A stretch of DNA of 14,755 nt from Leptospira abararensis (GTDB taxonomy: Bacteria; Spirochaetota; Leptospiria; Leptospirales; Leptospiraceae): the NCBI RefSeq assembly GCF_016918735.1, contig NZ_JAFFPR010000061.1, forward strand, positions 1-14,755, read 5' to 3'. The translations under genes were made by a program, and so were the position numbers. Position 1 is the stretch's first letter. Each line of letters opens with the position of its first letter. Below are positions 1 to 8,848 of the stretch, piece after piece. The notes below the pieces were generated by a model. The model was not told where the DNA came from. It made no database searches and saw only the letters and a list, made by a program, of their open reading frames with translations.

Positions 1-3000
1 GTTCGTGATGCTGTTTATTCCAAAAATGCAAACCTAGAATATGAGTTCCTTGGTGGATTTGATAACGCAAGAAAAGTGGTAGATAATTATGTAAAAAATA
101 ATCTACCAGGTCGGTCTGCCAACGAAGACCCATATGCATTAGTCAACCAATCCAAGGGAAGTGTGAGTTCCAATGCATCAAGCATTGTCACCGCAGGGGA
201 AGAAATTGGTGTTATCTTCAACATCAAACAACAAGCAAACGGCAACTACCTTGCTGAATTACAAAAATACAAAGACATCTATGCAGAAAGACTCGCTGAC
301 TTTGACACCGCAGAGTTGGGATTCAAAAACCAACAAACGATAGTTACCGCTAAACAAAACGAATACAATAACAAACAAGAAGAAGTCAAAACTGCTTATG
401 ACTTACTAGAGCAGTCATCACGTGAGATGAGTTTACTTTCTTCTGTTTATGACTATGTAACCATTAAAGAATATTCCACACACGATGGTATTTCTGGAGA
501 AAGCCAAGCTGCGATCACATCTCCAGTTGATTTAGTACGCAAACGATACCAAGATGCGGAAAAAGCTGTCACAGACAAACTTGCAGAAATCACTCTACTT
601 CAAAAACGCGCTGACGATAGAATGAAGTTGAATGAGTTGCAAGCGGACACAGCTGTTGCCGGAAACAAAGCCGAAGCAGAAGAGTGGGCAGAACGTGCCA
701 TGCGTTTTAGCATCGCAGAAACAATCGTTAAAAACAAGATGCAAGATCTCCAAAGGCAAATCAACGATGCACGTAATGCCCTAGATGCCACTATGGAAGG
801 GTTGGTTGGACCTGGTCTAAACCCTGCCATCATCGATGGTCGTTTGGATTTTAACAGTTATGACTACAAATACCAAGAAACACGACTAAGAGAATTCTAT
901 AAAATTGCAGATGGGATGGTAGCCGGTAAAATTGGCGCTTGGGATTTTATCCATGGCTCTCGGGGAAGTGTCGAACCGGCAACGTACTCTGGAGGACTGG
1001 CCCACATCCACCCAACCATCAATATCAACGGATACATGCATAACTACAATGCAGGTGTCGGTGGTGCTGATACAGTTGCCGCCCAACGAGGATTTGATGG
1101 TGTTTGGGTACTCAATGCCGGGGCCCCTTGGGAGAGTGCCTTTCTCCGCAGAACTTCTTATTCCTATGGGGAATTTGAGGCAAAAATGAACTATAGTCTC
1201 GGTAACGTAATGGGTTCGGCGATGCTTGTCTTTGCATTTCTGTCGCTCGGAAACCCTATGACAGGTATGGAGGCAATCAATCGTAACAAAGCTTGGATCG
1301 ATAGTAAAATCGCAATTGATAATACAGTCAATACAGCTAGATCTCAAGCAGCTACATTAAAAAGCCTACAAGAAGAGCTCAACCGCTATACAGACATTTC
1401 TACCGGTGAACAACTCATCGATATGCTAAAGGGAGGACCAGCCAAAGGTTATGTTGCAACCGGATTAGAGGATAGTGATGTTGCTTTCCTCACAGGTGCT
1501 AGCGGGCAGTTGAAAAATGGAACCATCAACTGGACAGGTGGGAAAGAACCATTGTCTGTGGATCGCCTTGTGGGTAAAAATGGAGACCCCATCATCCAAA
1601 AAAGAGCTATCAAAGATTCTTATGGTCTATTTATCAGAGACGGGGTTGCTGTAGCCGGTTCCCCTTCCACGAACTCAAATGTTGGTTATGCGAATGATGG
1701 TCGTATGGTCAATATTATGACCTCAGCTGACGAATTTGTTGGCTCTCTTGCTTCCATTTCCAAAACACAATATACAATAGAAAAAGAAGAGTATTATGCC
1801 TCTCAAGAGGCAGCCATTGTCCGTGGTGTCAAAGCAGACAAACGAGAAATTTTGGATGATCGAGATCGTTTTTACTCTGGTCTCCTAGCAAAAGTTACCG
1901 ATGCCACTGGTAAAAACATAGAATACGATATGTATAAGACACTCGTGGAAGACTACTATGGACAAGGAAACGTAGCCGACCAACTCTATGCATTGAACGA
2001 AGGACAACAACGCGAATACCAAATCAAAGTTTGGGACAATAAAGAAAAAGATTTCCAATCCAAAAAAGCCGACTGGATCGAAAACGTAAATTATTTGATG
2101 GAAACTGGTTCTGCTCGTTTTAACGATATGCTCACATCGTTTAACCAGTCTTGGGACCAGTGGAGACGTGACTTCAAAGAAGAAACCGACAAAGGCAAAG
2201 CCGAACATATGGCTCGCATTGAAGAAGCTTTGAAGAAAAAAACAGATTGGGAAGTGAGCCTACTGAACCAAGCAAGAAAAGGCGACCAGTTTGAAATTGA
2301 TCAGGTGTATGCTGAGATCCAAAAAACGATCGCCAATATGGGAAGTGCTCCGAACGCAGTTCTTCTCCAAAACAATGCGAACAAAATTCTAAACACCATC
2401 ATGAATAGCAAACCCCAAGTTCTGGACAATCGGATGTTAGAACAAGGGATGTATACGGATGTTCAATTCTTTGTGGATGAACTACAAAAATCCAAATACG
2501 ACGAATCCAATGTAGATAAAATGAAATCTCTTACTAAGGAGATGGAAGATCGCAGTAAACAAATGGCAGTCTTACAGACTCTAGATTCCCTTTGGTCCTT
2601 GCCACTCACCTTTGAAGCAACAATCGCAGAACAAAACAAAGCTCTAGATGAACAACTATCTATGCAACTATTGCAGGATAACTTTATCAAGATGGGACCT
2701 GGGTATGTGAGATCAGCTGTAGACAAAATGGGGAATCCATCTTACCAAGTATTACCTATCTTTTCTCCTTATCTCTATATCAAACCGGATAAACTGCCTA
2801 CAGTCAAAGATTCCAATGGAAAAGAATGGGATCTTACCGATTACCAAGCTCTCCAAGGGAAAGGTGGTCCTGCCAGTGCAGAACTTACCATGATGGTAAG
2901 ACTTGCACGTAACCAAATGCAGACGGACTTCAAACTGACATACGACCCAGAGAAGTCAGAGAACCGAGAAGTCGGATATACAATGCTTGACCCTAAAGCA

Positions 3001-5373
3001 ATGGCGAAAGTGGCACGTGCCGCACAGTCTGCGTTAGGACAACTTGCATCAGACCCTCAAAAGATGTTCGAGTTCAACTCTGCTGATGCCAAAGGTAGAG
3101 AAGCGATGATCGAATCGGCGAAGAACTCTGGTTATTTGGTTGGACCTACTGTGGGTGGAGCCTTCGGGACTCACCACTTCAACCAGTACTATCCTATCCT
3201 TAAGATGAAGGAAAAATACAACGAGATCAAGGCTGAAGGAGAAGCTCTAAAAGGTGATGGATTTGCCAATGCAGCAGGGGGAGTACTTTCTATTGCAACC
3301 GGTGGTCTCATCAATCCAAAACAAGCTGCCAAGTTTCTCCATGAAAATAGTGATGTAATCGATACCATCACCACTGTGGCTGCTGTTGTTGCTGCTCCGT
3401 TTACTGGTGGAGCTTCCCTTCTTGCACTCGCTGCTTATAAAACTGTGAAAGGAGCCTTTGAAGGTGGGGTCCTTGGTGCAGCCGCTGGCTTTGCTACAAT
3501 TGGAAATGCAGCGTTATTTGTAGCAACTGCAGGCACTGTAAGTTATGATTTAAGTTATTCTTATGCAGAAGGCTTTGGTGCTAGTATTGGTGGTGGTTAT
3601 AATTTTGTTCCTGGTTTATCATTAGGAGGAACTCTATCTTATAATGAATACCAAGGTTTTGACGGAAGTGTTGGTGTTCAAGCTCGGATGACTAATGATA
3701 GCAGTGTCACTCTCAACGCAGGAGTCAGCTTTAAAGCGGATACGAAAGGTAGAGTAACCGGTTCTCGAGTTGATGTCGGTGTGGGACTTGGACTTGGAAA
3801 GAACCAATCAGGTGGACATAACGCATCTTTGAACTTAGGTCTTAGTTATGATAGAAAAGAGGGGTTTGGACAATCTGCTGGGATTTCCGAGAATACGAAC
3901 AAATTTGTTCCTCAGTCTAGTTTGGATGTGAGTAGGGCAGCGTTTAAAGATGGAACGGATTTCTCAATCACTAGTCCTGATGTTGCCGGAATCAATGCTG
4001 GTGTTACATACAATGATAAGGTAAAAAACTATACAGGGACAATCAATGCTAATGGAGCTAGTGCTTTCACATATGATGAAGAGTCTGGAAAGTTAAGCGG
4101 AAACAAAAATTTTCTAACCGATGCGGCAAAAACAAAGGCACTTTCTCTTGGTGGGATGACTGATGAAGAGTTATCTAACTTTGAAAGACAAAGAGCTTCT
4201 GGCTGGAATAGTATTAAACAGATGGGAAGTGATGCGATTGATGGAATCAGAAATTTTGTTAGTGATGGTTCCAGCTCCAATTTAGAACTTTCTCTATTTG
4301 ACACTAATACTGATTTGGGAAGTGCAAACCGCAATTTAGGTAAAGACTTACTATTGGGGGTTGCTTCTTTTGGGCTTAATCTTTTCGAAGGTGGTTCTTT
4401 CAACGCAGAAGCTCCTTCTGGCCCAGGAATCGGGGGACGTGGTGGATTGGGGAATTTTATGAATGGGCTTAAAGGTTTCTTTGGTTTCGGGAATAACAGT
4501 GGGGAAAGTAATGGTGGAAGCCTTCCCAAAATCAATGATTCAAATCAGAGTAGTAATAACAAACCGTCGTCTTCGCCTGATGTCGATTCTGAGCAAGTGA
4601 GAGATTTAATGTCTAAAGAGGATTTACAGCCAGGTGGCAAAGTAGATAAACTAATAGAAGAAAAGGTCAATTTCAATAAAATTGGGAATGAATCGGACGG
4701 AGAACAGAGAAATAGAATCGTCCAAGAACTAAGAAGTGTTTCTGAAACTTTATCGTTTGATGGGCAAGACTCATTTAATGATTACGTTGCAAAAATGGGA
4801 AATCATATGGGAAAAGCATTAGATAAAATGGGTTATGGATATATTGGCTACCCAGGAAATATCAATTCTAAGGGGGATGCAAGTTTTATGACTAATATCG
4901 ACTGCTCTAGCTTTGTGAGCGCTGTTGCCTATGTATCTGGTGTGACCTATGAATTTGAGAAAGGACATGGGTTTGGACTCAATGGGAAAGATACCATGTC
5001 TGCAGATGACATTGCCAGAAGAAATCAAACAGAGACAGGTAAAGAAAAAGACGGAAGTTATGGGGGGGTTCAAAATATGAGATATAACAGTCGATTATTT
5101 ATTCCTACAACCGATAATAAACCAATCCCAGGAGCAATCGGTATGATGAAGAAATATGATGAAAAACTTGGTTTTTACTCAGATCATACTTATGTTGTCC
5201 AATCGGCGGATGACAAAAAAATCAATATAGTAGAAAGCGCAGGAGGTGGCATAGGTGTACAATTTTCTGATCACAATCAAGGAGTTCGTTATTGGAATAA
5301 GAAAACTACATTCTGGCAGTTAAATGGAAACTACAGACCAGGATTAATAAGGAATACACCAAATGGAAATTAA
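1..5373 (+). CDS. Leptospira giant polymorphic-toxin protein with NlpC/P60-like C-terminal domain (5' end outside window)
   Basis: The frame is open from base 1, so the GTG at 76 is not the real start and the protein is longer than the 1790 codons visible. I recognise the core as the Leptospira-specific very long 'structural' family (TIGR04388-like), from memory. In order: an alpha-helical, coiled-coil-rich region (to about nt 880); a long family core (to about 3250); a hydrophobic Gly/Ala-rich segment (about 3355-3540) that could cross or enter a membrane; a short run of beta-type repeats of the form YSY..GFG (about 3540-3880); a Gly/Ser/Asn-rich linker (about 4400-4590); and the tip. The tip (about 4740-5370) has DCSSFV with Cys codon 4903-4905, then a PGAIG turn and DHTYVV with His codon 5185-5187. 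This is the Cys...His order of NlpC/P60-type peptidoglycan amidases. No HINT domain precedes it, unlike the two downstream genes. It overlaps the next gene by 11 bases. Inferred role: a secreted or surface toxin attacking peptidoglycan. The family call is firmer than the enzymatic call. Confidence 0.85.
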   Translation, partial: VRDAVYSKNANLEYEFLGGFDNARKVVDNYVKNNLPGRSANEDPYALVNQSKGSVSSNASSIVTAGEEIGVIFNIKQQANGNYLAELQKYKDIYAERLADFDTAELGFKNQQTIVTAKQNEYNNKQEEVKTAYDLLEQSSREMSLLSSVYDYVTIKEYSTHDGISGESQAAITSPVDLVRKRYQDAEKAVTDKLAEITLLQKRADDRMKLNELQADTAVAGNKAEAEEWAERAMRFSIAETIVKNKMQDLQRQINDARNALDATMEGLVGPGLNPAIIDGRLDFNSYDYKYQETRLREFYKIADGMVAGKIGAWDFIHGSRGSVEPATYSGGLAHIHPTININGYMHNYNAGVGGADTVAAQRGFDGVWVLNAGAPWESAFLRRTSYSYGEFEAKMNYSLGNVMGSAMLVFAFLSLGNPMTGMEAINRNKAWIDSKIAIDNTVNTARSQAATLKSLQEELNRYTDISTGEQLIDMLKGGPAKGYVATGLEDSDVAFLTGASGQLKNGTINWTGGKEPLSVDRLVGKNGDPIIQKRAIKDSYGLFIRDGVAVAGSPSTNSNVGYANDGRMVNIMTSADEFVGSLASISKTQYTIEKEEYYASQEAAIVRGVKADKREILDDRDRFYSGLLAKVTDATGKNIEYDMYKTLVEDYYGQGNVADQLYALNEGQQREYQIKVWDNKEKDFQSKKADWIENVNYLMETGSARFNDMLTSFNQSWDQWRRDFKEETDKGKAEHMARIEEALKKKTDWEVSLLNQARKGDQFEIDQVYAEIQKTIANMGSAPNAVLLQNNANKILNTIMNSKPQVLDNRMLEQGMYTDVQFFVDELQKSKYDESNVDKMKSLTKEMEDRSKQMAVLQTLDSLWSLPLTFEATIAEQNKALDEQLSMQLLQDNFIKMGPGYVRSAVDKMGNPSYQVLPIFSPYLYIKPDKLPTVKDSNGKEWDLTDYQALQGKGGPASAELTMMVRLARNQMQTDFKLTYDPEKSENREVGYTMLDPKAMAKVARAAQSALGQLASDPQKMFEFNSADAKGREAMIESAKNSGYLVGPTVGGAFGTHHFNQYYPILKMKEKYNEIKAEGEALKGDGFANAAGGVLSIATGGLINPKQAAKFLHENSDVIDTITTVAAVVAAPFTGGASLLALAAYKTVKGAFEGGVLGAAAGFATIGNAALFVATAGTVSYDLSYSYAEGFGASIGGGYNFVPGLSLGGTLSYNEYQGFDGSVGVQARMTNDSSVTLNAGVSFKADTKGRVTGSRVDVGVGLGLGKNQSGGHNASLNLGLSYDRKEGFGQSAGISENTNKFVPQSSLDVSRAAFKDGTDFSITSPDVAGINAGVTYNDKVKNYTGTINANGASAFTYDEESGKLSGNKNFLTDAAKTKALSLGGMTDEELSNFERQRASGWNSIKQMGSDAIDGIRNFVSDGSSSNLELSLFDTNTDLGSANRNLGKDLLLGVASFGLNLFEGGSFNAEAPSGPGIGGRGGLGNFMNGLKGFFGFGNNSGESNGGSLPKINDSNQSSNNKPSSSPDVDSEQVRDLMSKEDLQPGGKVDKLIEEKVNFNKIGNESDGEQRNRIVQELRSVSETLSFDGQDSFNDYVAKMGNHMGKALDKMGYGYIGYPGNINSKGDASFMTNIDCSSFVSAVAYVSGVTYEFEKGHGFGLNGKDTMSADDIARRNQTETGKEKDGSYGGVQNMRYNSRLFIPTTDNKPIPGAIGMMKKYDEKLGFYSDHTYVVQSADDKKINIVESAGGGIGVQFSDHNQGVRYWNKKTTFWQLNGNYRPGLIRNTPNGN
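2200..3249 (+). repeat. Shared toxin-core segment, copy 1 (pairs with 9874-10923)
   Basis: Aligns without gaps to 9874-10923 at a constant offset of 7674 bases. Over about 346 codons I see only three amino-acid changes (Thr to Ala, Val to Ile, Asp to Glu), all in the first 106 codons, although many third positions differ. Similarity begins abruptly at the GCC codon at 2200 and fades after about 3249 into related but diverged sequence. It is long enough to serve as a recombination arm between the complete gene and the orphan module. Confidence 0.9.
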
Positions 5374-5998
5374 CAAATTAACAAAAATATTTTTTTTATT
5401 AACTTTCAGCCTATGCCTGGCTTTCTGCGGTAAGCCATATTCAAAACCGAGAGGAAGTTCTCAAGATCTGGTCGTTTGTAGTAAAATGAGTGATCACCCC
5501 AGATATAAAAAAGGCTGCATTCCATTTGGAGAACGTCACTTTTGTTCCTTATTAGCGGAATCTATTAAAAGCAAAACATTTTTGAATTTTATGACCGGTG
5601 TATGGCTTGATGATAATGACCCACAAAGTGGTTTTATTTACAAGATTGATTCCAGTGGCACAATTATTCAGTACGATGATTCTACTGTTTCAGGGACATG
5701 GAAAGAGATAAGTCAGCCAAACTATAAATTTGCTAAGGCAAAAATTTCCAGAAAGGGTAGTATCATTCTCCTAGAAGATAAAATGAAATTGGAAGGGATA
5801 TGGGTCTACGGAGAGGATATCGGAAAATTTATAGCTAACAAAACAAAAATTAAAATCGAATGTTTTGTTGGAATGCCTGATCAAATAGCAGTGCGGATTA
5901 TTCCTGAAATTGGATTTCGACCGTACACAGAAATCTATTACGAGCCAATCAATGTTGAAATCGAATACCCTTCTGGAAAAATGCGCGTGATAGAGTGA
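5363..5998 (+). CDS. Putative lipoprotein, probable immunity protein of the NlpC/P60-like toxin
   Basis: A 211-residue protein whose ATG lies inside the last codons of the toxin gene. A Shine-Dalgarno-like TAAGGA (5348-5353) sits 9 bases upstream, which supports this start and translational coupling. The N-terminus is K-L-T-K followed by a hydrophobic stretch and L-A-F-C, with Cys22 as the likely lipidated residue. Phe before the Cys is unusual, but spirochaete lipoboxes are relaxed. Three further Cys (in VVCSK, KGCIP and HFCSL) may form disulfides. The middle holds G-V-W and S-G-T-W-K turns that suggest a small beta-barrel-like fold; I do not recognise a named family. A periplasm-facing lipoprotein is where an inhibitor of a peptidoglycan-cutting toxin would be expected. 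The immunity role is inferred from position, overlap and export signal only. A copy of repeat B starts 10 bases after its stop. Confidence 0.75.
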   Translation: MEINKLTKIFFLLTFSLCLAFCGKPYSKPRGSSQDLVVCSKMSDHPRYKKGCIPFGERHFCSLLAESIKSKTFLNFMTGVWLDDNDPQSGFIYKIDSSGTIIQYDDSTVSGTWKEISQPNYKFAKAKISRKGSIILLEDKMKLEGIWVYGEDIGKFIANKTKIKIECFVGMPDQIAVRIIPEIGFRPYTEIYYEPINVEIEYPSGKMRVIE

Positions 5999-6007
5999 TT
6001 TTATTGG

Positions 6008-6104
6008 TGAGCCTCGCCAAAACTATAATCTTGAACAAAATGTTCGCTAAGTTAGACGTTGGTTGCAGATTGGATTGATTTTGGAGACAAAAAGCAAACG
6101 GAAG
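6008..6104. repeat. Repeat B, copy 1 (truncated on the right by element A)
   Basis: Begins TGAGCCTCGCC, like the other copies, 10 bases after the lipoprotein stop. The central palindrome is imperfect here (TTGAACA, AAA, TGTTCGC), followed by the conserved GTTAGACG (6051-6058). The match to the full 178-bp unit stops at about 6104 after AAACGGAAG, where element A begins. Element A or the rearrangement that brought it therefore cut into this copy. Confidence 0.85.
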
Positions 6105-6105
6105 C

Positions 6106-6548
6106 AAAGAATGAAGATAGAGTGATTATGTCCCTAGAGTTAATTGCAAAATCTTGATCAAGAATCAGTAACGAGATAAATTTTTTTAGGATCATCTCTT
6201 TTTCTTGACAAGATTACTTTGCGATCAACTCTTCAAACATTGAAGAGTTGCTAATCACTCTTCGGACCTTCGTTTATTTTTTTTCTAACAAACTAATTTT
6301 ATAAAAACCAAACCCCCGCGCCAGCGATAGTAGCGGAAATCCTTTCCCTAGGAAAGATTGGAGCGAATAGCGCGGTCGTTATTCAATGGAACTCTAATCG
6401 TCTAACGGATTCGAGGCGCCCAAACAATCATCAATCAATTCTTTTCTTAACCAAGTGAAGAGGTCGTCACGGAGGCGTGGCCATGGATGGCCTAAGCTCG
6501 CCAGTCGGACCCGGACGGGACGCTGGCAGGAGTGAGGACTTCTGAACT
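6106..6548 (+). mobile_element. Element A, copy 1: non-coding structured repeat before truncated toxin gene 2
   Basis: About 443 bp with a close second copy at 9428-9871; sequences outside these limits are unrelated. No convincing reading frame. Hairpins, left to right: a perfect 9-bp stem 6226-6234/6242-6250; a compound stem with outer CCGCG/CGCGG (6316-6320/6371-6375) and inner CTTTCC/GGAAAG (6342-6347/6351-6356); then a GC-rich 3' block with GGCCAT/ATGGCC (6479-6492) and GCCAG/CTGGC (6500-6527). The right edge ends in CTTCTGAAC, and toxin coding sequence follows directly. Asymmetric left and right hairpins, no coding capacity and a precise right edge fit a non-autonomous IS200/IS605-like element. 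No transposase or TnpB gene is present, so this is inference; a structured RNA gene or recombination site is the alternative. Confidence 0.6.
6457..6547 (+). ncRNA. Candidate structured RNA domain at the 3' end of element A, copy 1
   Basis: A GC-rich block in an AT-rich background, closed by GAAG (6457-6460) pairing with CTTC (6539-6542). Inside are either a CACG/CGTG hairpin (6468-6479) or, as an alternative, TCAC (6467-6470) with GTGA (6532-6535); then GGCCAT/ATGGCC with a GG loop (6479-6492) and GCCAG/CTGGC around CG-GA-CC/GG-GA-CG (6500-6527). The facing GA/GA would be a tandem G-A mismatch, typical of RNA helices. The other copy has perfect pairing with different bases. The geometry resembles the scaffold of TnpB-type guide RNAs, where the guide would be the bases just after 6547. 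No transcript evidence. Confidence 0.4.
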
Positions 6549-8367
6549 CGTTGGTTATGAGTTTGGTGGAAAAACGGACATGCTCAAAGGCCTTGGCTTG
6601 AACCTGAACTATAGCCAAAGCGGTGGTTTTGGTGGTGGTATAAATTATAGCAAGACAACGGGTGGAGGAACCAAGGTAACCGGTGGACTCAACTACAGTA
6701 AGGATGCTGGGGTAGGAGCTAGCCTCAACGCACAGAGAGAAGTAGCGAAAACAGATACGTATGCTACTACTGTGACCGGAGGACTATCCTATAGCCAGAA
6801 ACAAGGGTTTGGTGCGAGTGTTGATGCTTCTATAGAGAAGGTGGCTCAAGCGGCAACTCCAGGACAAGAACCTCCTAAACCACAATTCAAACCCATCTCT
6901 CAAATGGATATGGGACTTTCTTTTAACCAGAAAGAAGGATTCTCTGCAAGTCTTGGTTTTGACGGGGTCAACGCACTCAGTTACAACCAGAACACTGGAC
7001 TTTCTGGAAATACCAACTTCGGTTTGGATCTTCGCAAGAAATACATCCAAGATGAAATTGATGAAGAAGTAAAACTGAACAAAGAAGCCGCAGATAAGAA
7101 ATTAGAAGACGCAAAAGAAGAATGGTTAAAAGAGAAGAGAAAAGATCCGAAATACGCTGATATTAAAGATGATGATGAGCTACTTAGACAGTATAAGAAA
7201 GAGCAAGAGACAAAAGCTGCCCAAGACGGATCTAGAGACAGTCTTCTAGCAAAGATAGGCGGCGATATTTACGATGATGTTGCTGGTGCTTTGGGTATCT
7301 CCACATCTGATGCCGGTAGACTAGACAAAGACGGCAAATTTGTTCCAAGAACTTGTTTTACCGCAGGAACTAAGGTTCACACGAACGATGGCCTTAAGAA
7401 CATCGAAGACATTCAAGTTGGGGATATGGTTCTCTCTTGGAATGAAAAAACTGGGGAGAGGGAATACAAAGTTGTTACTGAACTCTTCTTACATGAAATC
7501 AACCAACTCTATGAGGTGAAAACTACCAAGGGAACTACTTTAGAAACTACTTGGAACCATCCATTCTGGGTTGTAGACAAAAAAGCATGGGTAGAAGTTA
7601 AGGACTTACAAGTAGGGGATGTTCTTTCTCTAGCCGATGGCGCACTTGTTGAAATCAGCAATATCCGAAGCTATAACGTGGAACCTACAAAGGTTTATAA
7701 CTTTGAAGTGGAAGACAACCACAGTTACTTCGTCGGGGAAGACGGGGTGCTGGTGCATAATTATTTCGATCTAGCTGTAGAAGTTGTAAGTATTTCATTG
7801 GATATTGCTGATTTTGCAGAAGCCTACAAAAAAGGCGACACTACCGGAATGCTTCTTTCTGGCGGAAGTCTTGTTGTAGATGGAGTCCTTGCTGTCGTTC
7901 CTGGTGTGCCTGGCGGGGTGGGTATTGCAAGAAAAGTTGCTAAAGAAACTGCCGAGAAAGTCGCTAAAGAAACCGCCGAAAAAGGAGTTAAGAAGACTGT
8001 TAAGGAGACAGAAAAAAAAGCTGCCAAAAAGAGTGAGAAGACTTTTCAGACATATACAAAAAAGAATGAGACTACCGGCGAAGTCTACTCTGGAAGGACG
8101 AGTGGAAAAGGAACCCCTGAAGAAAATATTGCAAAACGTGATAAAAATCATCATAAGAATGACAAGGGGTTTGGTCCTGCTAAATTAGACAAATCGTCAA
8201 AAAATTCTGATGCGATCCGAGGTCGAGAACAACAATTGATTGATGGAAATGGTGGCGCAAAATCGCAGAAGGGAACTTCTGGTAATGATATAAACGGAGT
8301 TAGGGATAAGAATCCGAAAAAGGGTCAATATCAAGAAGCTAATTGTAAGGAATTTAAAGACTGCTAA
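6532..8367 (+). CDS. Orphan toxin module 2: truncated core, pretoxin-HINT domain, URI/GIY-YIG-like nuclease tip
   Basis: A 611-codon frame lacking the family's N-terminal core. The GTG at 6532 lies inside element A, and an in-frame stop at 6493-6495 excludes much earlier starts. No properly spaced ribosome binding site is seen; ATG 6580 is the next candidate, so translation in place is uncertain. Residues about 20-165 are YSQ..GFG beta-type repeats; about 165-240 a charged helical linker; 275-410 a pretoxin-HINT domain from Cys275 (CFTAGT) through TTWNHPF to the terminal V-H-N (Asn410), expected to cleave itself and free the tip. After an Ala/Lys-rich helix, the tip from about 504 has TYTK, VYSGRTSG (Tyr519, Arg522), a His-His pair and RGREQQLID (Glu566). 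This order fits URI/GIY-YIG-type DNases of polymorphic toxins (Tox-URI-like). Its stop overlaps the immunity start. Confidence 0.8.
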   Translation: MRTSELVGYEFGGKTDMLKGLGLNLNYSQSGGFGGGINYSKTTGGGTKVTGGLNYSKDAGVGASLNAQREVAKTDTYATTVTGGLSYSQKQGFGASVDASIEKVAQAATPGQEPPKPQFKPISQMDMGLSFNQKEGFSASLGFDGVNALSYNQNTGLSGNTNFGLDLRKKYIQDEIDEEVKLNKEAADKKLEDAKEEWLKEKRKDPKYADIKDDDELLRQYKKEQETKAAQDGSRDSLLAKIGGDIYDDVAGALGISTSDAGRLDKDGKFVPRTCFTAGTKVHTNDGLKNIEDIQVGDMVLSWNEKTGEREYKVVTELFLHEINQLYEVKTTKGTTLETTWNHPFWVVDKKAWVEVKDLQVGDVLSLADGALVEISNIRSYNVEPTKVYNFEVEDNHSYFVGEDGVLVHNYFDLAVEVVSISLDIADFAEAYKKGDTTGMLLSGGSLVVDGVLAVVPGVPGGVGIARKVAKETAEKVAKETAEKGVKKTVKETEKKAAKKSEKTFQTYTKKNETTGEVYSGRTSGKGTPEENIAKRDKNHHKNDKGFGPAKLDKSSKNSDAIRGREQQLIDGNGGAKSQKGTSGNDINGVRDKNPKKGQYQEANCKEFKDC

Positions 8368-8840
8368 TGACTGGAACTTTAAAAAAACAAAAAAGAACAC
8401 TGGGTCATATTGTGCGAATAGATTTAGGTAGAGGAGATTACTGCTTTGCTCAAATTTTAAAAGTAGCAAGCTATGCCTTTTATGATATTAAAACGAAAGA
8501 CAAAGATATACCTGTGGCAGAAATACAAAAAAGGCCGGTTTTATTTGTCTGTGCAGTTTATGACTATGCAGTCACCGAAGGCCACTGGGAGAAAATTGGT
8601 AAAGTTGACAAGGGATTTGAAATAACAGAATTTCCGATGAAGTTTATTCAAGACGAATTAAACCCAAAAAAATTTGAATTGTATAATCCCGTAACTGGTG
8701 AAATAACGCCTGCAAGTCGGAAAGAATGTGAAGGTTTGGAAAGGGCTGCAGTATGGAAACCGGAGCATGTTGAAGATAGACTTCGGGATCATTTTAATGG
8801 TATTCCCAATCAGTGGGTCAAATCTTTGAAAATACAATAA
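8367..8840 (+). CDS. Imm26-like immunity protein
   Basis: A 157-residue cytosolic protein without signal peptide. Its ATG overlaps the toxin stop in TAATG, a typical coupled arrangement; TAAGGA (8346-8351) lies somewhat far upstream at 15 bases, so coupling probably matters. The N-terminal pattern K-K-Q-K-R-T-L-G-H-I-V-R-I-D-L-G-R-G, then Y-C-F-A-Q-I-L and a later F-V-C-A-V-Y-D-Y, is how I remember the Imm26 family of polymorphic-toxin immunity proteins. A cytosolic inhibitor fits a nuclease toxin, in contrast to the lipoproteins beside toxins 1 and 3. Family recognition is from memory. The gene is followed directly by two tandem copies of repeat B. Confidence 0.75.
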   Translation: MTGTLKKQKRTLGHIVRIDLGRGDYCFAQILKVASYAFYDIKTKDKDIPVAEIQKRPVLFVCAVYDYAVTEGHWEKIGKVDKGFEITEFPMKFIQDELNPKKFELYNPVTGEITPASRKECEGLERAAVWKPEHVEDRLRDHFNGIPNQWVKSLKIQ

Positions 8841-8848
8841 TATAAAAC

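Noticed and set aside
4029..4535. Long antisense reading frame of 168 codons (also 886-1347 and 11,000-region frames on the minus strand)
   Set aside because: They lie wholly inside strongly supported toxin coding sequence, have low-complexity Pro/Ser/Leu composition typical of shadow frames, and have no start signals.
6206..6235. TTGACA as a -35 promoter box in element A
   Set aside because: No acceptable -10 hexamer follows at 16-18 bases in either copy, and the region is occupied by a hairpin.
6050..6406. Integron attC-like core sites: GTTAGAC in repeat B and GTCTAAC in element A
   Set aside because: Both fit the GTTRRRY and RYYYAAC cores, but they occur in the wrong order and about 350 bases apart, with no L boxes placed as in attC. 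No integrase gene is visible. The heptamers alone are too short to count.
6400..6422. tRNA-like T-arm sequence near GGATTCGAGGCGCC
   Set aside because: No matching acceptor, D or anticodon arms can be folded around it.
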